A DNA stretch of 64,000 nt from Acidimicrobiales bacterium (GTDB lineage: Bacteria > Actinomycetota > Acidimicrobiia > Acidimicrobiales > SHLQ01): NCBI GenBank assembly GCA_020629635.1, contig JAHDCX010000001.1, positions 325,043-389,042 of the forward strand, given 5' to 3'. The translations under genes were made by a program, and so were the position numbers. A model generated the notes under the pieces. It saw nothing but the letters and a program-made list of their open reading frames with translations, searched no databases and had not been told where the DNA came from. Of this stretch, positions 8,614-17,306 are shown in pieces (positions within the stretch are counted from its first letter, which is position 1; each line of letters opens with the position of its first letter).

Positions 8614-9785
8614 GATTTGCGGAGCCAGGCGATCGGTTGGCGAGCGGCGACTCGCTCGTCGGGGAGGGCGAGGAATCCTTGCATCGTGCCAGCGAAGGCC
8701 GAGCGGACCTCGACGTCGCCAACGCGACCGAGGACCGAGCCGCGAGCAATCGTTGCGCCCACGTCGATGTCGTCCGCCGGCGCGAACACGCCTGCCGCGG
8801 GGGAGACCACGAGTCGCTCCGTCGCGAAGAGATGCTCGCCCTCCTGCGCCGCGGTGGGGGAGACCGTTGTCGAGGCGATCGATTCGAGGAGCCCGTCCAC
8901 CGCCTCTGGGGAGTTGATCGAGACCCGGGTCGAGGATCGGATCGTTCGTTTGGCGAGGCCCGTGAGCACCGCACCGGGGCCAACTTCGATGAACGTCGTC
9001 GCGCCGCTCGCTTCGAGTGTGTGGAGCGTCTGCTTCCAGCGGACTGGTGAACACAGCTGGGCGTTGAGCAGGCCGGACCAGTCTCGGGCGTCCTGATGGA
9101 CGGCGCCGTCGACGTTGGCGACCACGAGCGAATCGGCGTTGCGGAACTCGGTCTGGTCGATCGCTTTCTTCAGGCGGTCTCGCGCGGGCGCCATGAATGG
9201 GGTGTGGAAGGCGCCTCCGACCGGGAGCGGCATCGCCCGCTTGGCACCGAGTGAACGAGCGACTTCGCCGGCCTCAGCAACGGCGTCGGGATCACCGGCG
9301 ATGACCACCTGTCCCGGGGCGTTGAAGTTGGCCACCCAGACGTCGCCCGCCACGCGGGCACAGGCGATGTCGACCTGGTCGTCATCGAGGCCGAGAACGG
9401 CCGCCATCGTGCCGCTCTGTTCGTCGGCGGCGTGCTGCATGGCATCGCCTCGCTCGGCGACAAGACGCACGGCGTCGCCGAAGTCGAGGACGCCGGCGCC
9501 GGTCAGCGCCGAGTACTCGCCGAGGCTGTGTCCTGCGTGCGCTGCTGCTTCGACGCCAATTCGAGTGACGGCGTCGAGCGCGACCATCGACAGGACGTAG
9601 GTGGCGAGCTGGCTGTTCCGGGTCTCCTTGAGCGTGTCCGCGTCGGCGTTGCAGAGAAGGTCGCTGATGTCGCGGTCCGCGGCGTCGCTCGCTTCGTGGA
9701 CGAGTTCCCACGACGGGTGCTCGGTCCACGGCAGGCCCATACCCGGAGTTTGGGAGCCCTGGCCGGGGTAGGTGAAGACGATCAT
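8610..9785 (-). CDS. fabD: Malonyl-CoA:ACP transacylase with C-terminal biotinyl/lipoyl-like domain
   Basis: The 391-residue protein has a FabD catalytic domain (about 1-305): FTYPGQGSQTPGMG, nucleophile Ser87 in GHSLGEYSAL, His194 in GGAFHTPFM, and the EVGPGAVLTGLAKR end. It transfers malonyl from CoA to ACP. FabD is usually ~310 residues. Here about 65 more (325-391) read as a biotinyl/lipoyl-type beta-barrel: VVSPAAGVFAPADD, GATIARGSVLG, FAGTMQGFLA, RVAARQPIAWL. The lysine-bearing MKM hairpin is missing (GRVGDVEVRS instead), so it is probably not biotinylated. The ATG at 9785 with upstream GAGGA is the first gene of the fab operon. Confidence 0.93.
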   Translation of the reverse strand: MIVFTYPGQGSQTPGMGLPWTEHPSWELVHEASDAADRDISDLLCNADADTLKETRNSQLATYVLSMVALDAVTRIGVEAAAHAGHSLGEYSALTGAGVLDFGDAVRLVAERGDAMQHAADEQSGTMAAVLGLDDDQVDIACARVAGDVWVANFNAPGQVVIAGDPDAVAEAGEVARSLGAKRAMPLPVGGAFHTPFMAPARDRLKKAIDQTEFRNADSLVVANVDGAVHQDARDWSGLLNAQLCSPVRWKQTLHTLEASGATTFIEVGPGAVLTGLAKRTIRSSTRVSINSPEAVDGLLESIASTTVSPTAAQEGEHLFATERLVVSPAAGVFAPADDIDVGATIARGSVLGRVGDVEVRSAFAGTMQGFLALPDERVAARQPIAWLRKS

Positions 9786-9890
9786 GTCGGGGGGATCCTC
9801 ACGGTTGATGTGCCCACGTAGGCAAGACGCTAGGCAGCGATGTGGGCTCGGGGCCACTTACCGCGGGGTAACCGGTAGTCTGAGCGCTGC

Positions 9891-9977
9891 GCCCGGGTGG
9901 CGGAATTGGCAGACGCAGGGGATTCAAAATCCCCCGACCTTCGGGTCGTGTGGGTTCAAGTCCCACCCCGGGCACCA
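9891..9977 (+). tRNA. tRNA-Leu (anticodon CAA)
   Basis: The class II tRNA has acceptor arms GCCCGGG/CCCGGGC, discriminator A and encoded CCA. The D-arm GGCGGAATTGGCAGACGC is typical of tRNA-Leu. The anticodon stem GGGGA/TCCCC holds loop TTCAAAA (anticodon CAA, reads UUG), followed by a long variable arm GACCTTCGGGTC and T-loop TTCAAGT. It lies divergently from the fab operon, alone. Confidence 0.97.
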
Positions 9978-10013
9978 CTGATGATGGACGTGGCGCTGGA
10001 CGACTCGCGTGGA

Positions 10014-10406
10014 CTACGTGAGTAGACCTTGTGCGGCGGCGGAGTCCAGGTACTCATCGCCTCGGATGATTTTGCCTTCGCCGTTGAACTGCATGACCAC
10101 GCAGACATCGATTCGCACGGTTCGGCCATCGGGTTTCGTGAACACCGCATCATGCATCTCCGTGGCGCTGTCGGGGCCCGATACCCGACGGATGTTCTCG
10201 TAGCGCACCGTCGTGCCATCAGCGAACATCATCGGCAGCATCTTCATCGCATCGTCGACCGAGACGTCTGGAGCGACGTTCTGACCAAGCACTGCATCGT
10301 CGGCGAACGCTGATCGCCACGTCGACCAGTCGCCCGCTTCCACAGCACGAAAGACCTGTTCCAGCACAGAGCCGTAGGACATGCTCGCAACGTAGTCGGC
10401 CCTCAT
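10014..10406 (-). CDS. SnoaL-like (NTF2 fold) protein
   Basis: The small protein (130 residues from ATG 10406; 122 from the alternative ATG at 10382) has NTF2/SnoaL-like features: an N-terminal helix pair (SVLEQVFRAVEAGDWSTWRSAF), the strand-helix VLGQNVAPDVSVDDAMKMLP, and repeated beta strands ending VVMQFNGEGKIIRGDEYLDS, where the Glu-Tyr near the end is typical of this fold. Members range from cyclases and isomerases to binding proteins, so no reaction is assigned. Neither start has a strong ribosome site. Confidence 0.65.
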   Translation of the reverse strand: MRADYVASMSYGSVLEQVFRAVEAGDWSTWRSAFADDAVLGQNVAPDVSVDDAMKMLPMMFADGTTVRYENIRRVSGPDSATEMHDAVFTKPDGRTVRIDVCVVMQFNGEGKIIRGDEYLDSAAAQGLLT

Positions 10407-10509
10407 CGGCGAGACCACAGGTCGCAGGGGGGCTTCGCGTGCCCCGCTTACCGGTCCTCCCACGCGACCGAGACGAGCCGGCGTTGTGGAGCGTGCTCGC
10501 ATGGCACGA

Positions 10510-11010
10510 TCATTCGTGGGTCGGTGCGAGATCGGGACGGCCGACGCGGGCGTCGACGAAGCGTTCGAGTTGCTCCGTGTCGACGTCACTGCAGGTCATC
10601 CGAGTCCGCCACGCTGTCGCTTCGACCTCGGCGTCGAGCCCGTCCACTCGCTGCACGGCAACGCGTTCGCCGGCCAAGGCCGATGCGGCGTCGAAAGCGT
10701 CGTCCCGGTCGGCTCGCACACTGATGATGACGCCGCCCTGTTCGAGCATGGAGACCTGGATGGCGGGTGCGAGCTGTCGCTCATGGACCCCTCCGGGGGT
10801 GGCGCCAACGACATGGGGGCCCGACGTGGGCGTGAGGACATCGAAAGTGGCATCGGCAGGGTCGAGCACGTGCACGCCTGACGACGGGTCGAGGGCTTCC
10901 TCGATGGGCGCCGTGCAGGACCGCGAGGCGCCGAGCACCAGATCACTCGGGCTGCAGGCGACCGCGAAGAGCATGAAGGTGGCCACGAAGAGCGGTGAGC
11001 GTCCCGGCAC
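10510..11010 (-). CDS. DUF3105-like lipoprotein
   Basis: The 166-residue protein has a lipoprotein signal with lipobox AVAC near residue 19. The body has PTSGPHVVGATPGGVHE followed by VSMLEQGGVIISV, which resembles DUF3105 (PPTSGPH ... HSLEHG-V), although the usual HSLEHG is altered to VSMLEQGG. A basic Arg-rich C-terminus contains TWRTRMTCSD-like text. DUF3105 proteins are secreted and of unknown function. The GTG start at 11010 is used. It is divergent from the next gene pair by 47 bases. Confidence 0.55.
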   Translation of the reverse strand: MPGRSPLFVATFMLFAVACSPSDLVLGASRSCTAPIEEALDPSSGVHVLDPADATFDVLTPTSGPHVVGATPGGVHERQLAPAIQVSMLEQGGVIISVRADRDDAFDAASALAGERVAVQRVDGLDAEVEATAWRTRMTCSDVDTEQLERFVDARVGRPDLAPTHE

Positions 11011-11057
11011 CGCGCCGAGGCTAGTCGTACACTCTCGAACGTGACCAAGGACTGGCG

Positions 11058-11342
11058 ATGACGAAGTCGATGATCGAGCGCCGTTTGCGGGAGACGAGTG
11101 ACGAACTGAAACGCCTCCGAGAAGAGCTCAGAATCGCGGTTGAGCAGCTCGAACACCTGCGTCACGAGGCCGAAGAGGCCCGAATTCGGGCGATGGTGTC
11201 CGAAACCCCCCTCGCCGAACACGAATTTCACGACGCGTCGCGCCATGCTGCAAGCATGACCCGGCACCACGATGACCTCGTCGCGCGCATCGGCCAACTC
11301 GAACAGCGTCAAGACGAACTGCTCGATCGGATGATGGCATGA
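11058..11342 (+). CDS. Small coiled-coil protein upstream of ANTAR regulator
   Basis: The 94-residue highly charged protein is almost entirely helical with heptad-like Leu spacing (RLRETSDELKRLREELRIAV; LVARIGQLEQRQDELLDRM). There is no signal peptide and no known catalytic motif. Its stop overlaps the ATG of the ANTAR response regulator (ATGA), so it is translationally coupled and may be a partner or stabiliser of that protein. This is inference from position. No family was recognised with certainty. Confidence 0.7.
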   Translation: MTKSMIERRLRETSDELKRLREELRIAVEQLEHLRHEAEEARIRAMVSETPLAEHEFHDASRHAASMTRHHDDLVARIGQLEQRQDELLDRMMA

Positions 11343-11938
11343 GTGACTCGGGTACGGGCGCGGCACCACGGGTGCTCGTCGCCGAAGACGAGGCGATCAT
11401 CCGTCTCGACCTCGTCGAGACCCTCCGCGAGGAGGGCTACGACGTCATCGCGGACGTGGGGCGCGGCGACGAAGCCCTCCGGCTCGTGCATGACCTTTTG
11501 CCGGACCTCGCGATTCTCGATGTTCGGATGCCAGGCCTCGACGGGATCGAGGTCGCACGAGAGATCGTCGAGTCGCGTGCATCCGCCGTCCTGATCCTCA
11601 CGGCGTTCGGCCAGCGCGAACTCGTCGAGCGCGCTGCTGAGGCCGGCGCGCTGGCCTACCTGGTCAAGCCTTGGCAGCGGTCGGACCTCGTGCCGGCGAT
11701 CGAGATGGCGCTCGCACGGCATCGCGACGTCGTCCAATTGTCTGCGGAGAACGCGAAACTCACCGAGCAGCTCGAGGCACGCAAAGCCATCGACCGGGCC
11801 AAAGGCACGCTCATGGATCGCCACGGTCTTCCGGAGGCCCACGCATTCCGGTTCATCCAGACGACGGCGATGGGCAACCGGACGTCGATGCGAGCGGTCG
11901 CCGAGCAGATTCTCGCAGGAGAACTCGCACCCGACTGA
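11339..11938 (+). CDS. ANTAR-domain response regulator (PdtaR-like)
   Basis: The 199-residue protein has a receiver domain (VLVAEDEAIIRLDLVETL, phospho-acceptor Asp in AILDVRMPGLDGIEVA, Lys in YLVKPWQ) followed by an ANTAR RNA-binding domain (AIDRAKGTLMDRHGLPEAHA, FRFIQTTAMGNRTSMRAVAE). ANTAR proteins bind paired RNA stem-loops to prevent transcription termination. The architecture and the position just upstream of polA match M. tuberculosis Rv1626 (PdtaR). The partner kinase PdtaS is not in this window. Confidence 0.93.
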   Translation: MSDSGTGAAPRVLVAEDEAIIRLDLVETLREEGYDVIADVGRGDEALRLVHDLLPDLAILDVRMPGLDGIEVAREIVESRASAVLILTAFGQRELVERAAEAGALAYLVKPWQRSDLVPAIEMALARHRDVVQLSAENAKLTEQLEARKAIDRAKGTLMDRHGLPEAHAFRFIQTTAMGNRTSMRAVAEQILAGELAPD

Positions 11939-11996
11939 GGCGGCTCGAGGCCGGTCGGTGACGAGCCTGTCGGCGCGGGTCGATAGTGTCGGCGCC

Positions 11997-14651
11997 GTGG
12001 CAAAACCGCTCTTGTTGATCGACGGAAACTCCCTCACATACCGGGCGTTCTTCGCGCTTCCCTCCGACATGTCGACGGCGTCGGGACAGGTGACCAACGC
12101 CGTGTTCGGGTTCACCTCGATGCTGATCAACCTGCTTCGCGATCACGATCCGGCGGGGGTCTGTGTCGCCTTCGACCTTCCCCAGCCCACCTTTCGCCAC
12201 GAGCGCAACACCGAATACAAGGCAAACCGTGACGCGGCGCCAGACATCTTGCGTCAGCAGATGGGACTCGTTCGGGAGGTGATCACCGCATTGGCGATCC
12301 CGATCCTCGAATGCCCGGGCTTCGAGGCCGACGACATCTTGGCGACCCTGGCAACCCAAGCGCGCGATGCCGGCACCGACGCCATCGTCGTGACGGGCGA
12401 TCGCGATGCCTACCAGCTGGTCGAAGATCCACACATCTCCGTGCTCTACAACCGCCGTGGGGTCTCCGACTACGCCCTCTACGACGAGGCCGGCATCGAG
12501 GAGCGGACTGGTGTTCACCCGAGCAAGTACGTGACGTATGCGGCGCTGCGGGGAGACAACTCCGACAATCTCCCGGGCGTTCCGGGCGTCGGAGAGAAAA
12601 CTGCGGCAAAGCTCGTCAACAAATACGAGACGCTCGATGGGATCTTTGGCGCTGCCTCGGAGCAGACACCCAAGCTGCAGCAGAATCTGATCGACAACGA
12701 GGCGCAGGCGAGACTCAACCTCGAGTTGATGGAACTGGTTCGGGATGCGCCGCTCGAACTCGGCGTCGACGAGTTGGTTCCGGGCGAGCCGGATCATGAC
12801 GAGATCCGACGACTGTTCGACTTTCTCGAGTTCCGCACCTTGCACGAACGGCTCGCGGACGTGATCGGCGGCGCGAGTGTCGCTGCCGAACGGCGCGTTC
12901 TCGAGGCCGAAGTCACCCGATTCGAATCTGTTGCCGATGCGGTCGCGGCCCTCGAGTCGCTGGGCGCTGGCCCCGTCGCACTTGCCGTCGATGACGACGA
13001 ACCCGACGCCGGGCTCGCGGTGGCGATCGATCCATCGGCGGGGGAGGTGGGCTTCGTGTCGGGTTCGATCCTCGATGACGAAGCCGTCGGCCAGGCGCTC
13101 GCCGCCGCTGGTGGGGGAGCTGGCGTGGTGCTCCACGACGCGAAGCCATTCCTTCGGCGAGTGGCCGGCCGCGGCCACGCAGCGCCGGCGCTTGCCCTCG
13201 ACACCGCCATCGGCGCCTATCTGCTCGACCCTGCCGAGACTCGGTATCTACTCAGCGAGGTTGTTGAGCGCTACACCGACGCGACCCTTCCCGACCCGGG
13301 CCCCGCCGCGACCGGACAACTCGACTTCGGTGATGGTGAAACGGTGGATGCAGCGACCCGCGCAAGCCGCAACGCACTGGCGGTTGCCGCATTGATCGAA
13401 CCGCTCTCCGCTGCGCTCGATGCGCAGGGTCTGGCCGAACTCAACGACACGATCGAAGTCCCGCTGATCCGGGTCCTGGCGCGGATGGAAGCCCTCGGTA
13501 TCGGCGTGGATGTCGCGGAGCTCACCCGTCTTCGTGACCACCTCACCGCGGAGACCGAGCGGCTCCGGGCTCTCGTTCATGAGGACGCCGGAATGGAGTT
13601 CAACGTCAATTCGACGAAACAACTCCGCGAAGTGCTTTTCGAGCGACTCGGGCTGACGCCGCAGAAGAAGACGAAGACCGGCTACTCGACCGACGCCGCC
13701 ACGCTCGAGAAGATGCGGGGGGATCACCCGATCGTCGAACATCTGCTCGAGTACCGCGAGGTCGAGAAACTTCGCTCGACCTACGGGCAGGGCCTGCTCG
13801 CCGAGGTCGGCCCCGGGGATCGAATCCGCGCCACCTTCAACCAAACGGTCGCGCGGACGGGCCGGCTCAGCTCCGACGCCCCGAACCTGCACAACATCCC
13901 GGTGCGTTCGGAGATGGGTCGAGAGTTTCGCAAGGCGTTCGTTCCGGCCGAGGGCTACGAACTCCTGGTCGCCGACTACAACCAGATCGAGTTGCGCTGC
14001 ATTGCTCACCTTGCCGAGGACCCCGGCCTCATCGGTGCGTTCGAGGCCGGCGACGACATCCACAACGCCACGGCGTCGCGGGTCTTCGGTGTCGACCCCG
14101 AAGCGGTGAGTGTCGAGCAGCGTTCGAAGGCGAAGATGGTCTCCTACGGCCTCGCCTACGGCATGGAGGCCTATGGGCTTGGGCAACGGCTCGGTATCCC
14201 GACCGACGAAGCTGCCGAGATCCTCACCGCCTATTTCGAGGCGTTCCCTGCGGTTCGGGAGTACATGGACCGCACCGTCGCCGAGGCTCGTCAACGCGGC
14301 TATACCGAAACGCTGTTCGGCCGTCGACGTCGGATCCCCGAGCTCTCGTCGAGCAATTTCCGAATTCGTCAGGCCGGCGAACGTCAAGCGATGAACGCGG
14401 GCATCCAGGGTTTGGCCGCCGACATCTTCAAGGTCGCCCTCGTGCGGCTCGACGCCGAGCTCGAATCATCCGAGGTGGACGCTCGCCTCATTCTGCAGGT
14501 CCACGACGAGGTGATTCTCGAGATTCCGCCCGAACGTCGCGACGAGATGGGCGCGATGACGACCGGGGTGATGGAGGAGGCATTCGAGCTCCGGGTGCCG
14601 CTCGCCGTCAACCTGGCATTCGGTGACACGTGGGCGGATGCAAAGTCCTGA
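11997..14651 (+). CDS. polA: DNA polymerase I
   Basis: The protein has 884 residues. The 5'-3' exonuclease domain is intact (LLLIDGNSLTYRAFFALP, ADDILATLA, VTGDRDAYQL, GDNSDNLPGVPGVGEKTA). The middle 3'-5' exonuclease-like domain lacks the DxE metal ligands (ALAVDDDEPD in their place), so proofreading is probably lost, as in many actinobacterial and Taq-type enzymes. The polymerase domain has motif A (LLVADYNQIELRCIAHLAED), motif B (RSKAKMVSYGLAYGM) and motif C (LQVHDEVILEIP). GTG at 11997 is chosen over the GTG at 11958 because the conserved protein starts there. It fills gaps in replication and excision repair. Confidence 0.97.
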   Translation: MAKPLLLIDGNSLTYRAFFALPSDMSTASGQVTNAVFGFTSMLINLLRDHDPAGVCVAFDLPQPTFRHERNTEYKANRDAAPDILRQQMGLVREVITALAIPILECPGFEADDILATLATQARDAGTDAIVVTGDRDAYQLVEDPHISVLYNRRGVSDYALYDEAGIEERTGVHPSKYVTYAALRGDNSDNLPGVPGVGEKTAAKLVNKYETLDGIFGAASEQTPKLQQNLIDNEAQARLNLELMELVRDAPLELGVDELVPGEPDHDEIRRLFDFLEFRTLHERLADVIGGASVAAERRVLEAEVTRFESVADAVAALESLGAGPVALAVDDDEPDAGLAVAIDPSAGEVGFVSGSILDDEAVGQALAAAGGGAGVVLHDAKPFLRRVAGRGHAAPALALDTAIGAYLLDPAETRYLLSEVVERYTDATLPDPGPAATGQLDFGDGETVDAATRASRNALAVAALIEPLSAALDAQGLAELNDTIEVPLIRVLARMEALGIGVDVAELTRLRDHLTAETERLRALVHEDAGMEFNVNSTKQLREVLFERLGLTPQKKTKTGYSTDAATLEKMRGDHPIVEHLLEYREVEKLRSTYGQGLLAEVGPGDRIRATFNQTVARTGRLSSDAPNLHNIPVRSEMGREFRKAFVPAEGYELLVADYNQIELRCIAHLAEDPGLIGAFEAGDDIHNATASRVFGVDPEAVSVEQRSKAKMVSYGLAYGMEAYGLGQRLGIPTDEAAEILTAYFEAFPAVREYMDRTVAEARQRGYTETLFGRRRRIPELSSSNFRIRQAGERQAMNAGIQGLAADIFKVALVRLDAELESSEVDARLILQVHDEVILEIPPERRDEMGAMTTGVMEEAFELRVPLAVNLAFGDTWADAKS

Positions 14652-14744
14652 GCCGCCATTAGCCTGTTTGGCGGCGCTCAGCCCGAGCGCATCCGTGACG
14701 CGTGCGTCAGGATTCCCAACCAATATTCATTCGATAAGAGTCTC

Positions 14745-16109
14745 GTGACTGATACGACAACCACCGAATTCGGCACCTTCGACGCCGAAGGCAACTACAT
14801 CCCTCGCCCGATCACCGAGAACGACGTCGCAGACGCCGATCTCGATGCCGCCTACACCGCCTCGATGGTCACCGTCGAGGACGGACAACTCGTCGAAGGA
14901 TCTGTTGTCAAGATCGACCGAGACGAGGTGCTCCTCGACATCGGCTACAAGGCCGAGGGCGTCATCCCCTCCCGCGAGCTCTCGATTCGCAACGACGCTG
15001 ATCCGTTCGAGATCGTCAGCCTCGGCGAGAGCGTCGAAGCGCTCGTCCTCCAGAAGGAAGACAAGGATGGCCGCCTCGTTCTGTCCAAGAAGCGTGCCCA
15101 ATACGAGCGGGCGTGGGGCAAGATCGAAGAGGTCAAGGAAGCGGACGGCATCGTCAAGGGCAACGTCATCGAGGTCGTCAAGGGCGGCCTGATCGTCGAC
15201 ATCGGTCTTCGTGGCTTCCTGCCCGCATCGCTCGTCGAGCTGCGCCGGGTCCGTGACCTTCAGCCGTACGTCGGCAAGGAGATCGAGGCCAAGATCATCG
15301 AGCTCGACAAGAACCGCAACAACGTCGTCCTGAGCCGTCGTGGCTGGCTCGAAGAGACCCAGCGCGAACAACGCGAAGAGTTCCTCGACAACCTCAAGCC
15401 GGGCGAGCGTCGCACGGGCGTCGTGTCGTCGGTGGTCAATTTCGGTGCGTTCGTCGATCTCGGCGGTATGGACGGACTCGTCCACGTCTCCGAGCTGTCG
15501 TGGAAGCACGTCGATCATCCCGGTTCGGTCGTCGCTGTTGGCGACGAGATCGAGGTCGAGGTGCTCGAAGTCGATCTCAGCCGCGAGCGAATCTCGTTGT
15601 CGCTCAAGGCAACTCAGCAGGATCCCTGGCAGGAGTTCGCCTCGGACCACCGCCCGGGCGAGCTCGTCTACGGCCGTGTCACCAAGCTCGTGCCGTTCGG
15701 TTCGTTCGTGCAGGTTGGTGACGGGATCGAAGGACTCGTGCACATCTCGGAGATGTCGGCCCACCACGTCGACCTTCCCGAGCAGGTGGTGACGCCGGGC
15801 GAGGAGCTCTGGGTCAAGATCATCGATCTCGACCTGCAGCGGCGCCGGATCAGCCTGTCGATCAAGCAGGCCGCCGAGGGTGGTGTCGTGGCCGCCGAGT
15901 ACCAAGAGCACTTCGGCGAGCACGCCTATGACGACGAGGGCAACTACATCGGAGGCGACTACAGCTCCGAGGGCCAAGAAGCCTGGGAGGAGTACTTCGC
16001 CGAGCACGGTGACAGCGCTCCGCCTCCGGCCGGTGACGAAGAAGCCGAGGTGGCAGCGGCTGCTCCCGAGGCGGCCGAAGCCGTTGGTGAGGAGACGGCC
16101 GAGGCCTGA
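14745..16109 (+). CDS. rpsA: 30S ribosomal protein S1
   Basis: The 454-residue protein has four S1 OB-fold repeats (roughly residues 40-110, 125-195, 215-285, 300-370). Each has the pattern seen in GVVSSVVNFGAFVDLGGMDG, LVHVSELSW and GDEIEVEVLEVD. It is the mRNA-binding ribosomal protein; the four-repeat form with an acidic Ala/Glu-rich tail (EEAEVAAAAPEAAEAVGEE) is typical of actinobacteria. It starts at a GTG and lies 93 bases after polA, the same order as in mycobacteria. coaE, which usually follows, is displaced here about 12 kb by the Tad locus. Confidence 0.97.
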   Translation: MTDTTTTEFGTFDAEGNYIPRPITENDVADADLDAAYTASMVTVEDGQLVEGSVVKIDRDEVLLDIGYKAEGVIPSRELSIRNDADPFEIVSLGESVEALVLQKEDKDGRLVLSKKRAQYERAWGKIEEVKEADGIVKGNVIEVVKGGLIVDIGLRGFLPASLVELRRVRDLQPYVGKEIEAKIIELDKNRNNVVLSRRGWLEETQREQREEFLDNLKPGERRTGVVSSVVNFGAFVDLGGMDGLVHVSELSWKHVDHPGSVVAVGDEIEVEVLEVDLSRERISLSLKATQQDPWQEFASDHRPGELVYGRVTKLVPFGSFVQVGDGIEGLVHISEMSAHHVDLPEQVVTPGEELWVKIIDLDLQRRRISLSIKQAAEGGVVAAEYQEHFGEHAYDDEGNYIGGDYSSEGQEAWEEYFAEHGDSAPPPAGDEEAEVAAAAPEAAEAVGEETAEA

Positions 16110-16164
16110 TCCGTCGGGCGTCAAATCGCCCAAATCTCACTCTGCGACAACACGATCGCAACCG

Positions 16165-16197
16165 AGTGCCGCCCTCCGGGGCGGCACTTTGTGTTTT
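16165..16197 (+). terminator. Rho-independent terminator after rpsA
   Basis: A perfect stem AGTGCCGCC/GGCGGCACT with a short CTCCGG loop is followed by TTGTGTTTT. It separates rpsA from the Tad locus. Confidence 0.85.
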
Positions 16198-16310
16198 GGT
16201 GATCTCGGCGTGAGGAAGACTTGCCCAGACTTCTCCTCAACAAACGATCTGGGAAGCCGATCAATCAACCATCGCACCAGAGGCCGTGGGGCCATACAAG
16301 TGAGGTTGTC

Positions 16311-17306
16311 GTGGGATCGCGCAAGATCATTATGTTGATTGGCTCCATTCTGATTGGAGCCTTGGCCGGATTCGCTCTGCTGAACTATGTGCAGGGCGTC
16401 GAGGACGACGTTCTGCAGGAGACTGCCCGGGTGAAGGTCTGGGTCGTGGCCCAGGACATCCCTGCGGGCACGACCGCACAGGACGTGATCCAGACGGGCC
16501 GGCTCCAGGAGCGGGAGGTTGAGAACTCGTTCCGTCCCGCCACTTCGATCACCGATCTGACCCAGATCGAAGGCCGGATCGCCGTTGGGCCGCTTGCGGC
16601 CAATCAGATTCTGGTCCAAGGCATGTTCGGCGATCCGCAGATCGTCGAAACGACCTTCGCCGACCTGATCCAGACCGATCAGGTGGCCATCTCGATCAAC
16701 ATCCCGAAGAACCGTGCCGTCGCTGGCTTCATCGAGCCCGGCGACTTCGTCGACATCATTGCGCTCGGCGACCCACTGCCGCCCGTCGGCGATGAGGACG
16801 CCTTCGACACCTCCGCTCGCCAGACTCCGTATCAGAGCCCGGCTCGTTACCTGTACCGCGGTGTGCGAATCATTGCCATTGGCGACGAGCTCGTCGGCGA
16901 CGGATTCACCTCCGAAGAAGAACTCGAGATCCCCGAGGACGAGGCGGCAGTGACCACGCTCGAGCTCACGATTGCTGTGCCCGACGAGTCCGCACAGCGC
17001 ATCCTCTCGGTCCCGGAGTCGAGCCTCGTGCTCAGCCTCCTGCCCGACGACTGGACTCCCGAAGCCCGACCGAACGACGTGATCGAGGCGATTCTGACCG
17101 ATGAGGACCTCCCCGGTGAGAACCCCCAGATCGTCACGCCGTACGGCCGTGAGGGCTACCAGGACCCCTTCGATCAGGAAGAGGGCGAGCAGGCCGACGA
17201 CACGGCGGCCGCTCCGGCGGACACGCCGATCGAGACCGGTGACGAAACGACGGATGAGACCGTCGATCCCGCTGCCGAACAAGACGAAAACGGAGATGAG
17301 GGCTGA
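16311..17306 (+). CDS. cpaB: Flp pilus assembly protein CpaB (SAF domain)
   Basis: The 331-residue protein has an N-terminal membrane anchor (IIMLIGSILIGALAGFALL) and a SAF/AFP-like domain (WVVAQDIPAGTTAQDVIQTG, then AISINIPKNRAVAGFIEPGDFVDII). A second RcpC/CpaB domain and an acidic, disordered tail rich in Asp/Glu/Thr (from about residue 290) follow. CpaB/RcpC is a periplasmic or outer-face assembly factor of Tad pili. GTG at 16311 with GAGG 6 bases upstream is preferred; the frame is open from 16221 but without a good site. First gene of the chromosomal tad operon, 1-base overlap with cpaE. Confidence 0.9.
   Translation: MGSRKIIMLIGSILIGALAGFALLNYVQGVEDDVLQETARVKVWVVAQDIPAGTTAQDVIQTGRLQEREVENSFRPATSITDLTQIEGRIAVGPLAANQILVQGMFGDPQIVETTFADLIQTDQVAISINIPKNRAVAGFIEPGDFVDIIALGDPLPPVGDEDAFDTSARQTPYQSPARYLYRGVRIIAIGDELVGDGFTSEEELEIPEDEAAVTTLELTIAVPDESAQRILSVPESSLVLSLLPDDWTPEARPNDVIEAILTDEDLPGENPQIVTPYGREGYQDPFDQEEGEQADDTAAAPADTPIETGDETTDETVDPAAEQDENGDEG

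Noticed and set aside
9891-9977. tRNA-Leu(CAA) as a second island attachment site
   Set aside because: Neighbouring genes on both sides are ordinary chromosomal genes and no integrase or repeat of the tRNA end is nearby.
14652-14690. Terminator between polA and rpsA
   Set aside because: TGAGCCGCC and GGCGGCGCTCA pair only with a bulge and there is no T-run.
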